Counted from the first letter of the stretch, positions 33,902 through 46,082 are shown. The stretch: 64,000 nucleotides of DNA from Gonocerus acuteangulatus (GCA_946811695.1 OX328123.1:11216198-11280197), one strand, 5' to 3'. Program-made: numbers and translations. The notes: generated from the letters alone by a model not told the origin.

Positions 33902-35186
33902 CTGTTATTTGAAAGGTCAAGTTCGTTAACCAGCAAAATCCGCCCACTGGAAGATGGCGTTTGGGGCGAAATTCGCGCAAATAAAATCGCAACGCTTACA
34001 TTTTTGAGTTCATATGCTTGTAAGTACTCGTTTTGTAGGCTTCTTGGCCTAGGAAAACGAATGAAACCGTTTTTAAGGAGATAGCTTTAACCGTTTTCGA
34101 GAAAATTGGGAGTTACATAGTTGCTGAATAACGTTTTTGGTTTTGGTAGATAAAATCATGGGATTCAGTTGAAACATTTTTTGCATGTTCAAATTTTATC
34201 AAAACTAATATCTTAAACTTTTGGTTACGTTTAGAGTTAAGGAAGGGTTAGAATAAAATATTTTATGAACAGACATGAAAAGTTTTGGGAACTTCGTATA
34301 TTTTCATTAATATCTCGAACACGGTTGGGAAATTTTCATAAGTGGATAGAAACTATTTGAAAGCTTTCTAAATTCTCTACAGAAAAGATTCTGAAACAAG
34401 TTTTGATTAGGTGATGTCAGTCGAAGAAATAAGTCCTTAAAACTTCAAATACGTCTGTTTAGTTCTTATGAACGGGTGTTTGTCGTTCTTTTTGTAATTT
34501 TTGTCTCTTTCCCTTAGTTTTTTATTGATTTTTATTTTTGTAATTTCTTATGTTAAGAAAATGTATTTGTGTGTAAAACAGGATAGGTAAAATGAGACCA
34601 ATTTTCTATTGCTAGAAATAATGAAAAGTTTTGGGAACTTCGTATAATTTCTTAATATCTCGAAAACGGTTGAAAATCTTGTGAAGCGAAAGGTTACCAT
34701 TCGAAAGCTTACTAAATGCTCTACAAAAAATGTTCTGACGTAAGTTTTAATTAGGCGATGTCAATCGGAGAAATAAGTGCTTAAACCATTAAAGTAATTG
34801 ATTTCGTTTATTCGAACGTTTTTTTGTCTGTTTTTATTCCTTGTTATTTCTTAATTGCTTATAGTTGGATAATGTATTTTACAATAACACTAGTTGAGTA
34901 AAATAACAAAACAATTTATTGTTAGAAATATAGATTTCCTTGATTCCAAGACCTTGTAACTAGCGGGACCCTTTCAAGTTGTTGACCGACCGTTCCAGGT
35001 AAGATCGTAAATCAACACCTTTCAAGACTGGTGGAATCAAAATAATAACTGCTTCTATTTTAATCTTAAGGCGATTCGCCAAAGTTGCGAAGCCTTATCA
35101 ATAAATAAGTATTTTAATCTTTCCAAATTAGACTAGGGATAAGAAAGGAACCGCGCTAAGATGATGCAGTTCCTGTGAGTCGGACT
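33708..35186 (-). mobile_element. Family H copy, full length
   Basis: 1,479 bp. On the + strand it runs from 'agcgcggttcctccctccct' to 'gcagttcctgtgagtcggac' then t. (TA)n at 33845-33897; two internal units; the subterminal inverted pair is 'agcgcggttcc' at one end and 'ggaaccgcgct' about 35 bp from the other end. No ORF of note. Confidence 0.8.
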
Positions 35187-35269
35187 TTATCTTTAAACTG
35201 GATGGTACCCCGCCCTAGGAAGGACCCCGCTAGGCAGTTGAAAAGCTATATCTTGGAAATCCATATCTC

Positions 35270-35470
35270 TAAGATTAAATTGTTTTTCTTATTTTTCTTA
35301 ACCTGATTTATTATCAAATACATTATACAACTATAAGCAGTTAAAAAATAACAAGAAATAAAAACATACAAAAAGAACAGTTCGAATAAGCGAAATCAAT
35401 TACTTTAAAGTTTTAAGCACTTATTTCTCCGATTGACATCGTCTAATCAAAACTTTCATCACAACCTTTT
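35270..35470 (+). mobile_element. Family H outer copy, 5' piece
   Basis: Interior sequence of a + strand copy ('gcgaaatcaattactttaaa', 'aagcacttatttctccgatt', 'catcacaacctttt') that stops at 35470, where another copy is inserted, and resumes at 37028. Its own 5' end is lost. Confidence 0.75.
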
Positions 35471-35620
35471 AGCGCGGTTCCTCCCTCCCCCATAGGGAGG
35501 AACCCCGCTTATAGGGTTGATACAATGAAACAATCCGGAAGTGCCGACTGGAAAATTTCGCGTTTCAGAACCCCTAGAGACCGAAAATAACGGTGGTTCA
35601 AATTTGTATATATATATATA

Positions 35621-35666
<46 letters not shown>

Positions 35667-37027
35667 CTGTTCGCTCATTTCTGGCTTCCCTGATGGTCCG
35701 ATTTTGATGAAATTTGGTACAAAAATCCGTCGTCCAATTTAAAAAGGTCAAGTTCGTTAACCAGCAAAATCCGCCCACTGGAAGATGGCGTTTGGGGCGA
35801 AATTCGCGCAGAAAAAATCGTAACGCTTACGTTTTTGAGTTCATAAGCTTGTAAGTACTCTTTTTATAGGCTTCTTGGGCTAGGAAAACGAATGAAACCA
35901 TTTTCAAGGCGATAGCTTTAACCGTTGTCGAGAAAATTGGAAAAATAGTTTTTGAATACCGTTTTTGGTTTGGGTGCTTAGAATCACGGTATTCAGTTGA
36001 AACATTATCTGCATGTTCTAATTTCATTAAAACTAATATGTTGAAAGTTATGTTACGTTTGGAGTTAAGGAAGGGTTAGAATAAAATATTTTATGAACAG
36101 ACATGAAAAGTTTTGGTAACTTAGTATACTTTCCTTAATATCTCGAAAAAGGTTGAGAATCTTGGGAAACGGAAGATGACCATTAGAAAGGTCACTAAAT
36201 GCTCTACAAAAATGGTTCTAAAGAAAGTTTTGATTAGGCGATGTCAATCGGAGAAATAAGTGCATAAAACTTTAAAGTAATTGATTTCGCTTATTCGAAC
36301 TGTTCTTTTTCTCTTTGATTTTGGTACTTAGAATTATGGGATTCAGTTGAAACATTTTCTGCATGTTCTACATTCATTAAAACTAATATGTTGAAATTTT
36401 TGTTACGTTTGGAGTTTAGGAAGGGTTAGAATAAAATATTTTATTAACAGACATAAAAAGTTTTGGTAACTTTGTATACTTTCCTTAATATCTCGAAAAA
36501 GGTTGAGAATCTTGCGAAAAGGAAGATCTCCATTAGAAAGCTCACTAAATGCTCTACAAAAATGGTTCTGATGAAAGTTTTGATTAGGCGATGTCAATCG
36601 GAGAAATAAGTGCTTAAAACTTTAAAGTAATTGATTTCGCTTATTCGAACTGTTCTTTTTGTCTGTTTTATTCCTTGTTATTTTTAAATTGCTTATAGTC
36701 AGATAATGTATTTGACAATATAACAGATTAAGTAAAATAAGAAGATCAATTTATTGTTAGAAATGTAGCGTTCAAAGAGAGAGATCCCAAGGCTTTCCAA
36801 ATACCTCTGAGCGGAGGCCTTTCTGCCCGACTTATGGTATAGCTGACCCATACAGGTAAGATTGTAAATCAAGACCTTTCAAGACTGGTTTGTTTGGGAT
36901 TTCATTTGGATAGCTGTTTCGCTATTGATCTTAACAAAGTAATAACTGTTTCTATTCTATGCCTTCATAAACACTAGAGATAAGAACGGAACCGCGCTAA
37001 GATGACGCAGTTCCTGCGAATCGGACT
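35471..37027 (-). mobile_element. Family H copy nested in another Family H copy
   Basis: 1,557 bp from 'agcgcggttcctccctcccc' to 'cagttcctgcgaatcggact'. The flanks, ...'catcacaacctttt' and 'tttttgtagagcattta'..., join into the uninterrupted family sequence 'aaccttttttgtagagcatt' seen at 22466-22485. Contains a (TA)n block at about 35608-35661 and a tandem unit at 36010-36620. Confidence 0.85.
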
Positions 37028-37534
37028 TTTTTGTAGAGCATTTAATAAGCTTTCTAATGGTATTCTTCCGTTTACCAAGATTCTCAACCTTTTTCGAGAT
37101 ATTAAGGAAAGTATACAAGGTTATTTATTCTAACCCTTCCTTAACTCCAAACGTAACACAAATTTAAACATATTAGTTTTAATGAAAGTAGAACATGCAG
37201 AAAATGTTTCAACTGAATCCCATGATCCTAAGTACCCAAACCAAAAACGGTATTCAAAAACTATTTTTCCAATGTTCTCGAAAACGGTTAAAGCTATCGC
37301 CTTGAAAATGGTTTCAGTCGTTTTCCTAGCCCAAGAAGCCCATAAAACAAGTGCTTACAATCCTATGAACTCAAAAACGTAAGCGTTACGATTTTTTTTT
37401 TTTGCGCGAAACGCCATCTTCCAGTGGACGGATTTTGCTGGTTAACGAACTTGACCTTTCAAATTGGACGACGGATTTTTGTACCAAATTTCATCAAAAT
37501 CGGACCATTCGTCTTCTACCTAGAGAGCGAACAG

Positions 37535-37573
<39 letters not shown>

Positions 37574-37715
37574 CATATACAAATTTGAACCACCATCATT
37601 TTCGGTCTCTAGGGGTTCTGAAACGCAAAATTTTCTAGTCGGCACTTCTGGATTGCGTCATGAGAGGAACCTTATAAGCGGGGTTCCTCCCTATGGGGGA
37701 GGGAGGAACTGCGCT
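37028..37715 (+). mobile_element. Family H outer copy, 3' piece
   Basis: Continues from 35470 and ends with the family 3' hairpin ('ggttcctccctatggggga' / 'gggaggaact') and gcgct at 37711-37715, followed by aaaa. It carries 'aaaacgtaagcgttacgatt', 'gatttttgtaccaaatttca' and a short (TA)n block. Confidence 0.8.
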
Positions 37716-37719
37716 AAAA

Positions 37720-37923
37720 CTGAACAGAACCTGGTTACCCTCATTCATCGCTGACATAGCTCTGGTGAACGGGTTACCAAAATAATCCCCTGGCTGTATA
37801 GCCAGTTGTTACAGCCGAATGCCAGGTCCGTACGTGAACCTGGACTTCAAAATAAATATATCAACATTTTTTATATACTAATAAATTTATCATTTTGAAC
37901 TATAAACTATAAGTAATAATAAA
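37720..37923. other. unexplained spacer
   Basis: Non-repetitive within this window; no ORF or RNA structure recognised. Confidence 0.3.
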
Positions 37924-38577
37924 AGTCCGTCACGGAGGAGCTGCATAACTAAGCACTTTCCGGTAGTGTCGAGTTCATTCCTGAATAATTTGCTTAAAAT
38001 AACCTATATAGATAAATAAAATAAAAGGCCGTCACGCAGGAGCTGCATAACTAATCACTTTCCTTAGAATTGGGTAGGGTCTAGTGCATTCCTGAATAAT
38101 TTGCTTAAAATAACCTTGCTTTTATGAGCAGCTGTTTCAATTATTAATTTTGTAATTAAATTCCTTCCAGAGTTTTGTGTATGTGTGGTACTACACTACG
38201 TACTAAATACACAAAGCTTCACATATTCATCCATTGATCTTGATGAGTTTCGTAACAATACAACAGAAATTCCGACCGGTATAAGGAAATTAGTAATTTC
38301 TGTCCGGAGTAACCCCCCCCCCTTCTAGTCAACTGATTTAGTTTATTTTTACTCTTCAGTTGACCACAACAAATACCGAGTTTCGTTGACATATAACAAA
38401 AATTACGACTGGTATTGGCAAATAACTACTTTGGCTCCGGAGTAAACCCCCCTCCAGATGGACCGATTTTGTTGATTAACGAACTCGTTCAATCGTTTGA
38501 TGGGAGAATACTACATTCCAAGTTTCCTGGCGAAAAAACAAAAACTCTGGCGTGTATCGTGTTAACGGACACATATA

Positions 38578-38642
<65 letters not shown>
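37924..38642 (+). mobile_element. Family Y (Helentron-like) copy with duplicated 5' end
   Basis: Two successive 5' ends at 37924 and 38036 ('gtcacgcaggagctgcataa') give a 112-bp partial direct repeat. It then follows the order seen inverted in 14655-15257 and ends in (TA)n at 38576-38642. No coding capacity. Confidence 0.6.
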
Positions 38643-38646
<4 letters not shown>

Positions 38647-39606
38647 CACGTGTCTGTCTGTTTTTCTGTTTGTCTGTTTGTTTGTTCCATATACAAATCC
38701 ACACCGTTTGACCGATTTGGACCAAACTTGGCAGACAGGTAGGTCTTGATACGGGAAATCTCCTAGGCTAGGTCAAAAAAATCTACCAGCTGTCTGTCTG
38801 TATGTTTATGCCTTATACAAATCCGCACCGTTCGTCCGATTTTGAATAAACTCGATACCGTCTCCACACCGTTCGTCCGATTTTGACTAAACTCGGTACA
38901 CATGTAGATCATAATCTGGGGAGTGTCGTAGACTAAGTCAAAAACGTCTTATAACTTTCTGTATGTATGTTTGTCCCTTATAAAAATCCACACCGTTCGT
39001 TCGATTTTGACTAAACTCGGTACACAAGTAGATCTTAATCTGGTGAGTGTCTTAGGCTAAGTCAAAAACGTCTTATAACTGTCTGTCTGTATGTTCGTCC
39101 CTTATACAAATCCACACCGTTCGTCCGATTTCGACTAAACTCTTTACACATGTAGATCTTAATCTGAGGAGTGTCGTAGGCTAAGTCAAAAACGTCTACC
39201 AGCTGTCTGTCAGTAAGTTTGTACCTCATACAAATCCACGCCGTTCGTCCGATTTTGACTAAACTCGGTACACAGGTAGATCCTAATCTGGAGAGTGCCG
39301 TAAGCTAGGTCAAAAACCTCTACCAGCTGCGGTCTGTATGTCTTTTTTTTTTTTTTTTTTTTTTTAATAAAAATCCACTCCGTTAGACCGATTTTCACCA
39401 AACTTGGCATACATGTATTTCTTGATACGGGGGGTGTTATAGGTTAGGGCAAAGTCGTCTAGGACTCAAAGTTGGGAGGTCATGGGTTCGAAACAGTTAC
39501 AGGTTCGTGTTATTAGATTTTAATAATACTCTTTTGGTTTCTAATTTTTTTAGGCTCTTCTATATGCAGAAAGTAGGTGTAGCATGGCTCGCCGGGTAAC
39601 AGCTAG
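38643..39606 (+). mobile_element. Helitron (family Q) 3' part with tandem repeats
   Basis: The 3' end 'ggctcgccgggtaacag' plus CTAG (39603-39606) is followed by T, the standard Helitron terminus. Upstream are about six copies of a roughly 120-bp unit containing 'caaatccacaccgttcgtcc', 'gattttgactaaactcggta' and 'gctaagtcaaaaacgtcta' (38650-39420). The same 3' end occurs inverted at 15993. The 5' end may coincide with the Family Y block upstream, but this is not settled. Confidence 0.7.
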
Positions 39607-40767
39607 TATATATATAAATTTGAACGGTGGTCATTTTCGGCGTGTACTAGGTAGGATCGATAAAGATTCGAAGAAATTTTTCAAAAATTCCGTCGTGAGT
39701 GCAACCTCAATAGCTACTTTCCTTCTGAAGAAAGTGCTAATAAGTACTATAAACCTCAAGTAACTGGCGTTAATGACATGACCTGAAAGGTTGACAAGTC
39801 TTGTAAAAACATTTCTTTACTAATGGCACTTGTGATATGGACTGATAGACGATATGCACTATGATGACGCAGTTGCTGCGAGTGGGAGTTTCTTGTTTTC
39901 GTCCGTTCTCTGCCTTAATGTGCGACAATCCTCGTGATTTACACGTGAGTGAACTTTGATACATGTGCAGCAGAAACTTCTCAACAACACAAGTGTCATT
40001 GAGTGTATTTCTCAATTTCTTTCACAATTAGTTTTCATTAATTGTTTCGACTTTTCCTTATTCCTCAAGAGTTATATTATATTTGAGTACATTTACGTTT
40101 GAGTTTAATATTTGCATTGAAACACACTTTGGATTGTTTTCGTGTTGGGCTTTCCCACAGTAAAGTATTTTGAACTTTCCGTAAGATAAAGGCTTAAATT
40201 ACTTTTCCTGATGCAATAAGAGTCGGTGTTTTAGTAACCGGTCTATGCGTTTTATATTTAATATTAGCAGACATGTTTGCTCCTGAGAACAATAATTTAA
40301 ATGTTTCGAATGACGCAGGTTCAACTGAAGGCTCGTCCATTAGAAGGAGATTACGGTCAATAAAATCTTCAAAAGGGAATTGTGAATATTTATTAAAGTT
40401 ACCTATTATTCCGAAGATGATCATAACTTCGGAGAGAAGGGAACAAAGCCATGTTTTACCGCAGTCAGGAGGTCCATAAAACTCAATGCAAAGACGTTTG
40501 CCTGATTTCTTCGCTAGTAAACAATATATACTAGTCAGAAAAGATTCAAGCGTAATGGCATTATGTGTAGCCTGGAATTCTAAGAATTCACGCAGAAGCG
40601 ATACAGACGTGCCTTCATCGTAATGGACGGTTCTATATTTAGAACTTTTCCATTGAAAAAAAAAAGATTGTTGATTTCCTCTTAATCATTGGAAATTTAA
40701 CAAAATTAAAGTTTAAGCATAATATATAATAAGCTCGTTTTACTTTCATCACCACTAAGTGGAAAAT
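39607..40767. other. unexplained region
   Basis: Contains a short Family H-like scrap ('aatttgaacggtggtcattt' at about 39617) and ordinary AT-rich DNA. Two overlapping open frames of 68 and 76 codons on opposite strands (40194-40479) have no recognisable domain or splice-linked partner. Confidence 0.35.
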
Positions 40768-40960
40768 AAGGTTGAATAGTGAAAAAACTGAGGTTATTCT
40801 CTTTACTCGGAGAAGACCTAAAGAATACCCTGAATTAAAGATTTTCGGTAATTCAATCCCTTGGTCTAAGAATGTGAAGTATCTTGGGGTAAATCTGGAC
40901 TCCAAACTGACTTAAACGAACCATATCAACATTCAATGTGATAAGGCTATTGCTATAATG
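40768..40960 (+). pseudogene. LINE fragment, same family as LINE A
   Basis: 'ggaaaataaggttgaatagt' runs directly into 'ctgaggttattctctttact' and 'ttcggtaattcaatcccttg'. This is the junction that the Family H element interrupts in LINE A, so the fragment serves as the unoccupied site. It contains a stop in 'ctgacttaaacg' and ends abruptly at about 40960. Confidence 0.8.
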
Positions 40961-41870
40961 CAATCGGTAAGTCCATATAGGTTTTATTAATGAGTTGTAG
41001 ACAGTTAGTTTGTTATGTACGGTTAAGTGTGATGATCGGTTTAGTTTTCTGTATAGTTGTCCGAATCGTCGATTGAGTTCTTGTCGTTTGAGTTTAATGT
41101 GTGCTTTCCAAGTCAATCGAGAGTCGAGATAGAACCCAAGGTATCGGATGGTATTGGTTATGGGTAAAGGATTTTCGTTGAAGGAGACAGTAGGACAGGT
41201 TTTACGTCGAAGAGTGAAGGTTATTTGGTGACATTTATCTTAATGCGCCACTTTTTCCACCACAGTTCAATTTGAGTTAAATGGCTTTGAAGGTTTTGTG
41301 AAGCAGTGTCCAGATTTATGTGGGGCGAAAGGATGACCGTATCATCAGCATACGTTGCCAGGAGAGTATCGGGATGAGTTGGAAAGTCAGCTGTATAAAA
41401 GGGTATAAAGGATTGGACCGAGGACACCACCCTGAGGAACTCCCGCTTCCATAGGGAAGTCATCTGAGTAGGCTGTTCCATGTCGGACTTGGAAAAACCT
41501 GTCTGAGAGATAGGAGCGAAGGATTAGGTAAAGGGTGCTAGGAAGGTGAGTTTTGAGTTTGAAGAGTAAGCCTGAATGCCAGACTCGGTCGAATGCCTGG
41601 GCAACGTCCAAGAAGGCAGACGTGCAATACTCTTTTCGCTCGAGGGATGAGGAGATGAGATCAACAACACGAAGCCCTTGCTGCACTGTGGAGTGCTGGG
41701 AGCAAAAGCCGAATTCATGGGATGGGATGATATTTTGAGAATTAAGGATAGGTTGTAAGCGTTTTATGTCATTACTTTTCGATTCCCATAATAAAAGTCT
41801 TAATGTATAAGAATCTTTCTTAAGTTTCTTTAAGATAATTGAGGAGCTTGGTATCAAAGTTGGACAATTC
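40961..41870 (-). pseudogene. LINE B reverse transcriptase fragment
   Basis: Jockey-like RT on the - strand with 'SHEFGFCSQHSTVQQGL', 'SAFLDVAQAFDRVWH', 'EAGVPQGGVLGPILYTLL', the catalytic 'ATYADDTVILS' and downstream 'LDSRLTWKAHIKLKRQEL'. Frame breaks occur near 41400 and 41220. The N-terminal residues before 'RLQPILNSQNI' do not fit the family, so the 5' edge near 41760 is rearranged. It is abutted tail to tail with the 40768-40960 fragment of a different LINE. Confidence 0.8.
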
Positions 41871-41901
41871 TATTGTCTAATTCCATTTTCAGTTGAAAAA
41901 A

Positions 41902-43422
41902 AGTCCGACTCGCAGGAACTGAGTCATCTTAGAGCGGTTCCGTTCATATCCCTAGTGTCATTCGAAAATCTTAGAATAGAAATAAACTTTTTTTTTTTTT
42001 TTTTTATATCTCGTGAAAATTGTCAACATCCTCTCGAGCATCTCGAATAAAAGTGATATTAAGGCGTCAGGGAAACCGACAGTAGTTAACTTATACAGAA
42101 GCGGAAATTACACAATCCGGCTCTCATTGTAACTCTATGCATCAATACAAAATACAATCATGCATGGGCTTATATAAGGGGGGGGGGCTGAGAGGACTGC
42201 ACCCCCCCAAATTGTAAAAATGTGTCGTAAATACCTTAAAAATAATAATAAGATCGCTCAGTTCAGAAAAAAAATAATTTCTTTTGGATGTAATAGCGTT
42301 TTAATTGTCTAACTATTCCAAGTTCTAGATTGTTAGTATTCCATACCCCCAAAATCCCCTCAGCCCCCCCCCCCCCCCCAAATTCTCCCAGCCCCCTCCG
42401 AAATTATTTTCTATACACGCGTGAACACGCTTCTCATTTACTAGCCTTGTTTTATTGAAAAAAATGCAATCAAAATAACAGCAACCAATTAAAAAATAAG
42501 GCATACAACATAAATAAAAATTAATAACTGAGGTAAACAGAGACAAAAAAAGAGGAACTACTTCATGAGCTTGTTTGAGTTTAATATTATCAAATGCCAT
42601 GCAGGTCATTTTGCGAGGTTTATGGCTGGCTCTAACGGTACTATTGTCAGGACCTTAGAAAGAGGAGCAGGTAGCATAGTATTGTGCCCTCCACAAAATT
42701 CTAGCAGTCTGGCATATTATGTTGAATAAAACTAAAGATAATTCTGGAATCGCCTTTTCTCAGAAATAGTTCTCTACACGTTTCGCTGAAAAATCCAAAA
42801 AACCTTTTTTTGCGAACTTTGAAATCGAATAAAATTGTTCATAGGATCGATAAGGGCTTTTCCCAATTCCCTTATAATGTTGTCCCTAACTTTAATGCAA
42901 ATTTTCAGGTTGCTAGAAATTTATGCAAAGGTACTCATATTTTTCTAACTCATCTATTTCTAACAACAGAAAATTGGTTCTCATTTTAACTATCCTGTTT
43001 TAAACACAAATACATTTACCTAATATAAGAATTACAAAAATAAAAAGCAATAAAAAACTAAGGGAAAGAGACAAAAATTACAAAAACAACGACAAAAACC
43101 CGTTCAAAAAAACAAAACAAACGTATTTGAAGTTTAAGCACTTATTTCTCCTTTAAGCTATCGCCTTGAAAATGGTTTCATTCGTTTTCCTAGCCCAAGA
43201 AGCCTACAAAAAGAGTACTTACAAGCTTATGAACTCAAAAACGTAAGCGTTACCATTTTTTTGCGCGAATTTCGCCCCAAACGCAATCTTCCAGTTGGCG
43301 GATTTTGCTGGTTAACGAACGGAAAAAAAAATTAATGAAAATATGCAAAGGTCCCAACCAAAATTTAAACATCTTTGTTTATATGAATTTCAAACATGCA
43401 GAGGCCAGGAAAGAGCGAACAG

Positions 43423-43483
<61 letters not shown>

Positions 43484-43592
43484 TCTCTAGGGGTTCTGAC
43501 ACGTAAAATTTTCTAGTCGGCACTTCCGGATTGTTTCATGAGGTCAACCTTATAAGTGGGCTTCCTCCCTATGATGGGAAGGAGGAACCGCT
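41902..43592 (+). mobile_element. Family H copy with a family Z insertion
   Basis: 5' end 'agtccgactcgcaggaactg' at 41902; 3' hairpin 'ttcctccctatgatgg' / 'gaaggaggaacc' ending at about 43592. (TA)n at 43429-43480. The first 250 bp match the copy at 20149 closely ('tctcgtgaaaattgtcaa', 'gatattaaggcgtcaggg'). It is flanked by a 31-bp inverted repeat (41837-41866 and 43597-43628). Confidence 0.7.
42160..42423. mobile_element. hAT-type MITE, family Z copy 2
   Basis: 'catgggcttatataaggggg' at the left and the complement of 'cacgcgtgtatag' at the right, with G/C runs and the shared interior 'gtaatagcgttttaattg'. Target duplication not evident; diverged. Confidence 0.6.
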
Positions 43593-43628
43593 CCGTTGTT
43601 CAACTTTGATACCAAGCTCCTTAATTAG

Positions 43629-43984
43629 TTTATACCATGGAACAGGGAATGAAATTGTTAACTATGTTGTTGGGCGTATCCATTGCTGCGGAAAGCCGGT
43701 GTAAAATAAATACTACAATTATGTATCGTTTGTATGATATGCTAATTGAAGGCAGGGTTCAACATCAAAATGCTTCAAAGAGCTAAAAAAAATTTTGTTG
43801 TAAATTTTCCTCATTTCGAGTTTTTCCTCTTCCCCTCCTCTTTGTGTTGACAACTTGATCAGTGAATTGGAGATTATAAAGAGTTGCGAAATGAAATCAA
43901 TATCAGATATCGTTAATCGATAAGCAAGTCTAAGAGTATTGATGAATTATTTCTAAGTGAGATCGCTTCAAATCAGACACAAGG
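43629..43984. promoter_or_regulatory. laccase 5' flank
   Basis: Sequence upstream of the laccase start codon. No clear TATA box or initiator is identifiable by eye; an A/T-rich leader with 'aatcagacacaaggatg' around the ATG. Contents otherwise unremarkable. Confidence 0.3.
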
Positions 43985-44042
43985 ATGGATTTCAGGCTGT
44001 TGCTGTTGGCCGCCATTCTTGGAGAGAATGCTTTGGTCAGAG
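43985..44042 (+). CDS. laccase exon 1 (signal peptide); gene runs past the window end
   Basis: 58 nt encoding 'MDFRLLLLAAILGENALVR', a plausible signal peptide, ending in a phase-1 donor (gtaagc). It joins in frame to the exon at 49272. The five exons here (43985-44042, 49272-49401, 50551-50674, 52866-53076, 54721-54941) give 248 continuous codons of an insect laccase, roughly the first cupredoxin domain. Insect laccases are secreted blue copper oxidases that oxidise catechols or phenols with reduction of O2 to water, in cuticle tanning (laccase-2 type) or gut and saliva (laccase-1 type). Which type this is cannot be decided. Later exons with the remaining copper ligands must lie beyond 64000 or are lost. 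Exon 1 is the least certain of the set. Confidence 0.6.
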
Positions 44043-44456
44043 GTAAGCATGTCTTGGTAGTAACTATAGTAGTCAGAAATTTATTAAGGGAGGAAGCAAA
44101 ATATTGTCGGCGTTGAGACAAAAGATCATAAAATATTTTAACACGTTGACTCCCAGGTCCGACGCATAGTCGGATTAAGCGTACACCTACTTTGGACCCG
44201 TATTCCTTCCGATCCGATCCGATCTAGTCACAGCTCGTCAGTAATGAACTCGTAGTAAAGTTCAAATGAGTAATTAATTTAAGAAATACCACCTAATAGA
44301 AACCTTCGATTAAGTTGAATGTTGGAGTTATGAAGGAGAAGTCGAGAGGCCAATCAATCTTCCGGAAGCATATCTGTCCCGAAAAAACAAATCTTAGTGT
44401 AACAGTTAATTTTTAACTGTTCCACTACGATAAGAGTAGAATTAGTATTCATATTT

Positions 44457-44594
44457 TAGCGCGGTTACTCCCTACCTCCATAGGGAGAACCCGCTTATAA
44501 GGTTGACCTCACGACGCAATCCGGAAGTGCCGACCAGAAATATTCTCGTTTCAGACCCCATAGTTCACGAAAATATAGGTGGTTCAAATTTGTG

Positions 44595-44639
<45 letters not shown>

Positions 44640-45640
44640 TTATATATATCCTTGTCTGTTCGCTCTCTAGCAAGCTCAAAAATGGTCCGATTTTGATGAA
44701 ATTTGGTACAAAAATCTATCGTGTAATTTGAAAGGTCAAGTTCGTTAACCAGCAGAATCCGCCCACTGGAAGATAGTGTTTGGGGCGAAATTCGCGCAAA
44801 AAAATCGTAACGCTTACGTTTTTGAGTTTATATGCTTGCGGGTACTTGTTTTATACGTTTCTTGACATAAGAAAACTGTAACCGTTTCTGAGAAAAGTGG
44901 AATTAATGTTTTTGTAAGTCATTATTTGTTTGTGGGTACTTAGAATCGCGGGATTCAATTGAAATATTTTCTACATCTTGGAAATAAATCCCAACTAAGA
45001 TGTTTAAATTTTGGTTATATTTGGAGTTAAGGAAGTATGCGAAAAAAATTATTTTATTAATAGGCATGAAAAGTTTTCTGATCTTCATACATTTTTCATA
45101 AATATCTCGATAACGGTTGGGAAATCGTGATAAGTGGAAAGTGTCCATTCGAATGCTTACTAAATTCTCTACAAAAAAGGTTTAGATGCAATGTTCGATG
45201 GGGCAACGTCAATCAGAGATATAAGCGCTTAAAACTTAAAAAGTGTTTGTTTTGTTGTTTTGAAAAGGGTTTTCTCTTTGTTTATCTCACTTTTTAATTG
45301 GTTGTTGTTTATTTTAAATTGCATTTATCAGTAAAATTAGTATTGTAGTAAAATAAGCTAAGAAACGGTGAAAGGTTTTGGTAATAAATTTGGAGTGGCT
45401 GTGGTAATCAAGATGGCTGTGGCTAATCATGATGACGTCTGCATAGTTTGTTTTAAATTCTCCTACCTATATAGCCTTCCTCATAGCCTCCAACAGAAGT
45501 TATCGTTATTTCTTATTTTATAGAAAGATTTAACCCACGACAGAATGGAATTTTATTCGCCATGAAGCACATATTTACAGTTGATTATAACAGTAAAACG
45601 AATTTGCTAGTAAAACAAGATCTCTCATACTTACTTTAGC
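44457..45640 (-). mobile_element. Family H copy in laccase intron 1
   Basis: Inverted relative to 10682-12225 and closest to it: 'agcgcggttactccctacct', then 'caatccggaagtgccgacc', a (GT)n block (44597-44640) in place of (TA)n, and 'gtggtaatcaagatggctgt' far inside. The 5' end is missing beyond about 45640. Confidence 0.75.
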
Positions 45641-45644
45641 TTCA

Positions 45645-45895
45645 AGACAATCATCCATGGGGTCACTTCCGGGTGGATCTTTGTCGTTTCTGGGTACTTC
45701 CGGCTTGCGTCCGGTCTCTCTTAATTACTTTAGGGTCACTATATTCATCCCAGTAGCATCTCCGGGTGAATCTGTATCACTTCCGGTTCACTTAATGCGT
45801 ATTTCCGGTCCCTCGTAATTACTTCTGGGTCGCAACAGTCATCCCTGGGCCTCTTCCGGATCGATCTGATTCACGTCCGGACTCTGCAATTAATT
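45645..45895. repeat. degenerate tandem repeat of about 100 bp
   Basis: Two to three diverged copies of a unit with 'tcatccatggggtcacttcc', 'gggt.gatctgtatcacttcc' and 'ggtctctcttaattacttt'. Rich in CCGG and ttccgg. No ORF. Confidence 0.6.
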
Positions 45896-45897
45896 TT

Positions 45898-46082
45898 TGC
45901 CCAACTCTGTTTTATTCAACTACAAATTTCGATCAAATAAATAAATTGTATTCATTGATGAATAAAAATAAGAAAGTTCTTTTATTCATTGAATGCCTGA
46001 ATAATGAATGAAATATTATTCGTTATTCAGAATGAAATAACAGATTTATTCATTATTCTGAATGATTTTTGTCCAACACTGG
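45898..46082. repeat. hAT-like MITE remnant
   Basis: Two same-orientation termini, 'tttttgcccaactctg' (about 45896-45911) and 'tttttgtccaacactgg' (about 46066-46082), resemble the end of the hAT MITE at 61179-62231 (complement of cagagttgggc). Between them, repeated 'attcatt' palindromes. Structure incomplete. Confidence 0.45.

Noticed and set aside
40194..40479. Overlapping 68- and 76-codon frames on opposite strands
   Set aside because: No domain, no splice-linked partner and no repeat evidence of coding constraint.
44135..44230. 'ttaacacgttgactcccagg' as a possible piggyBac-type end with a ttaa target
   Set aside because: Suggestive start, but no matching inverted terminus or second ttaa could be paired with it.
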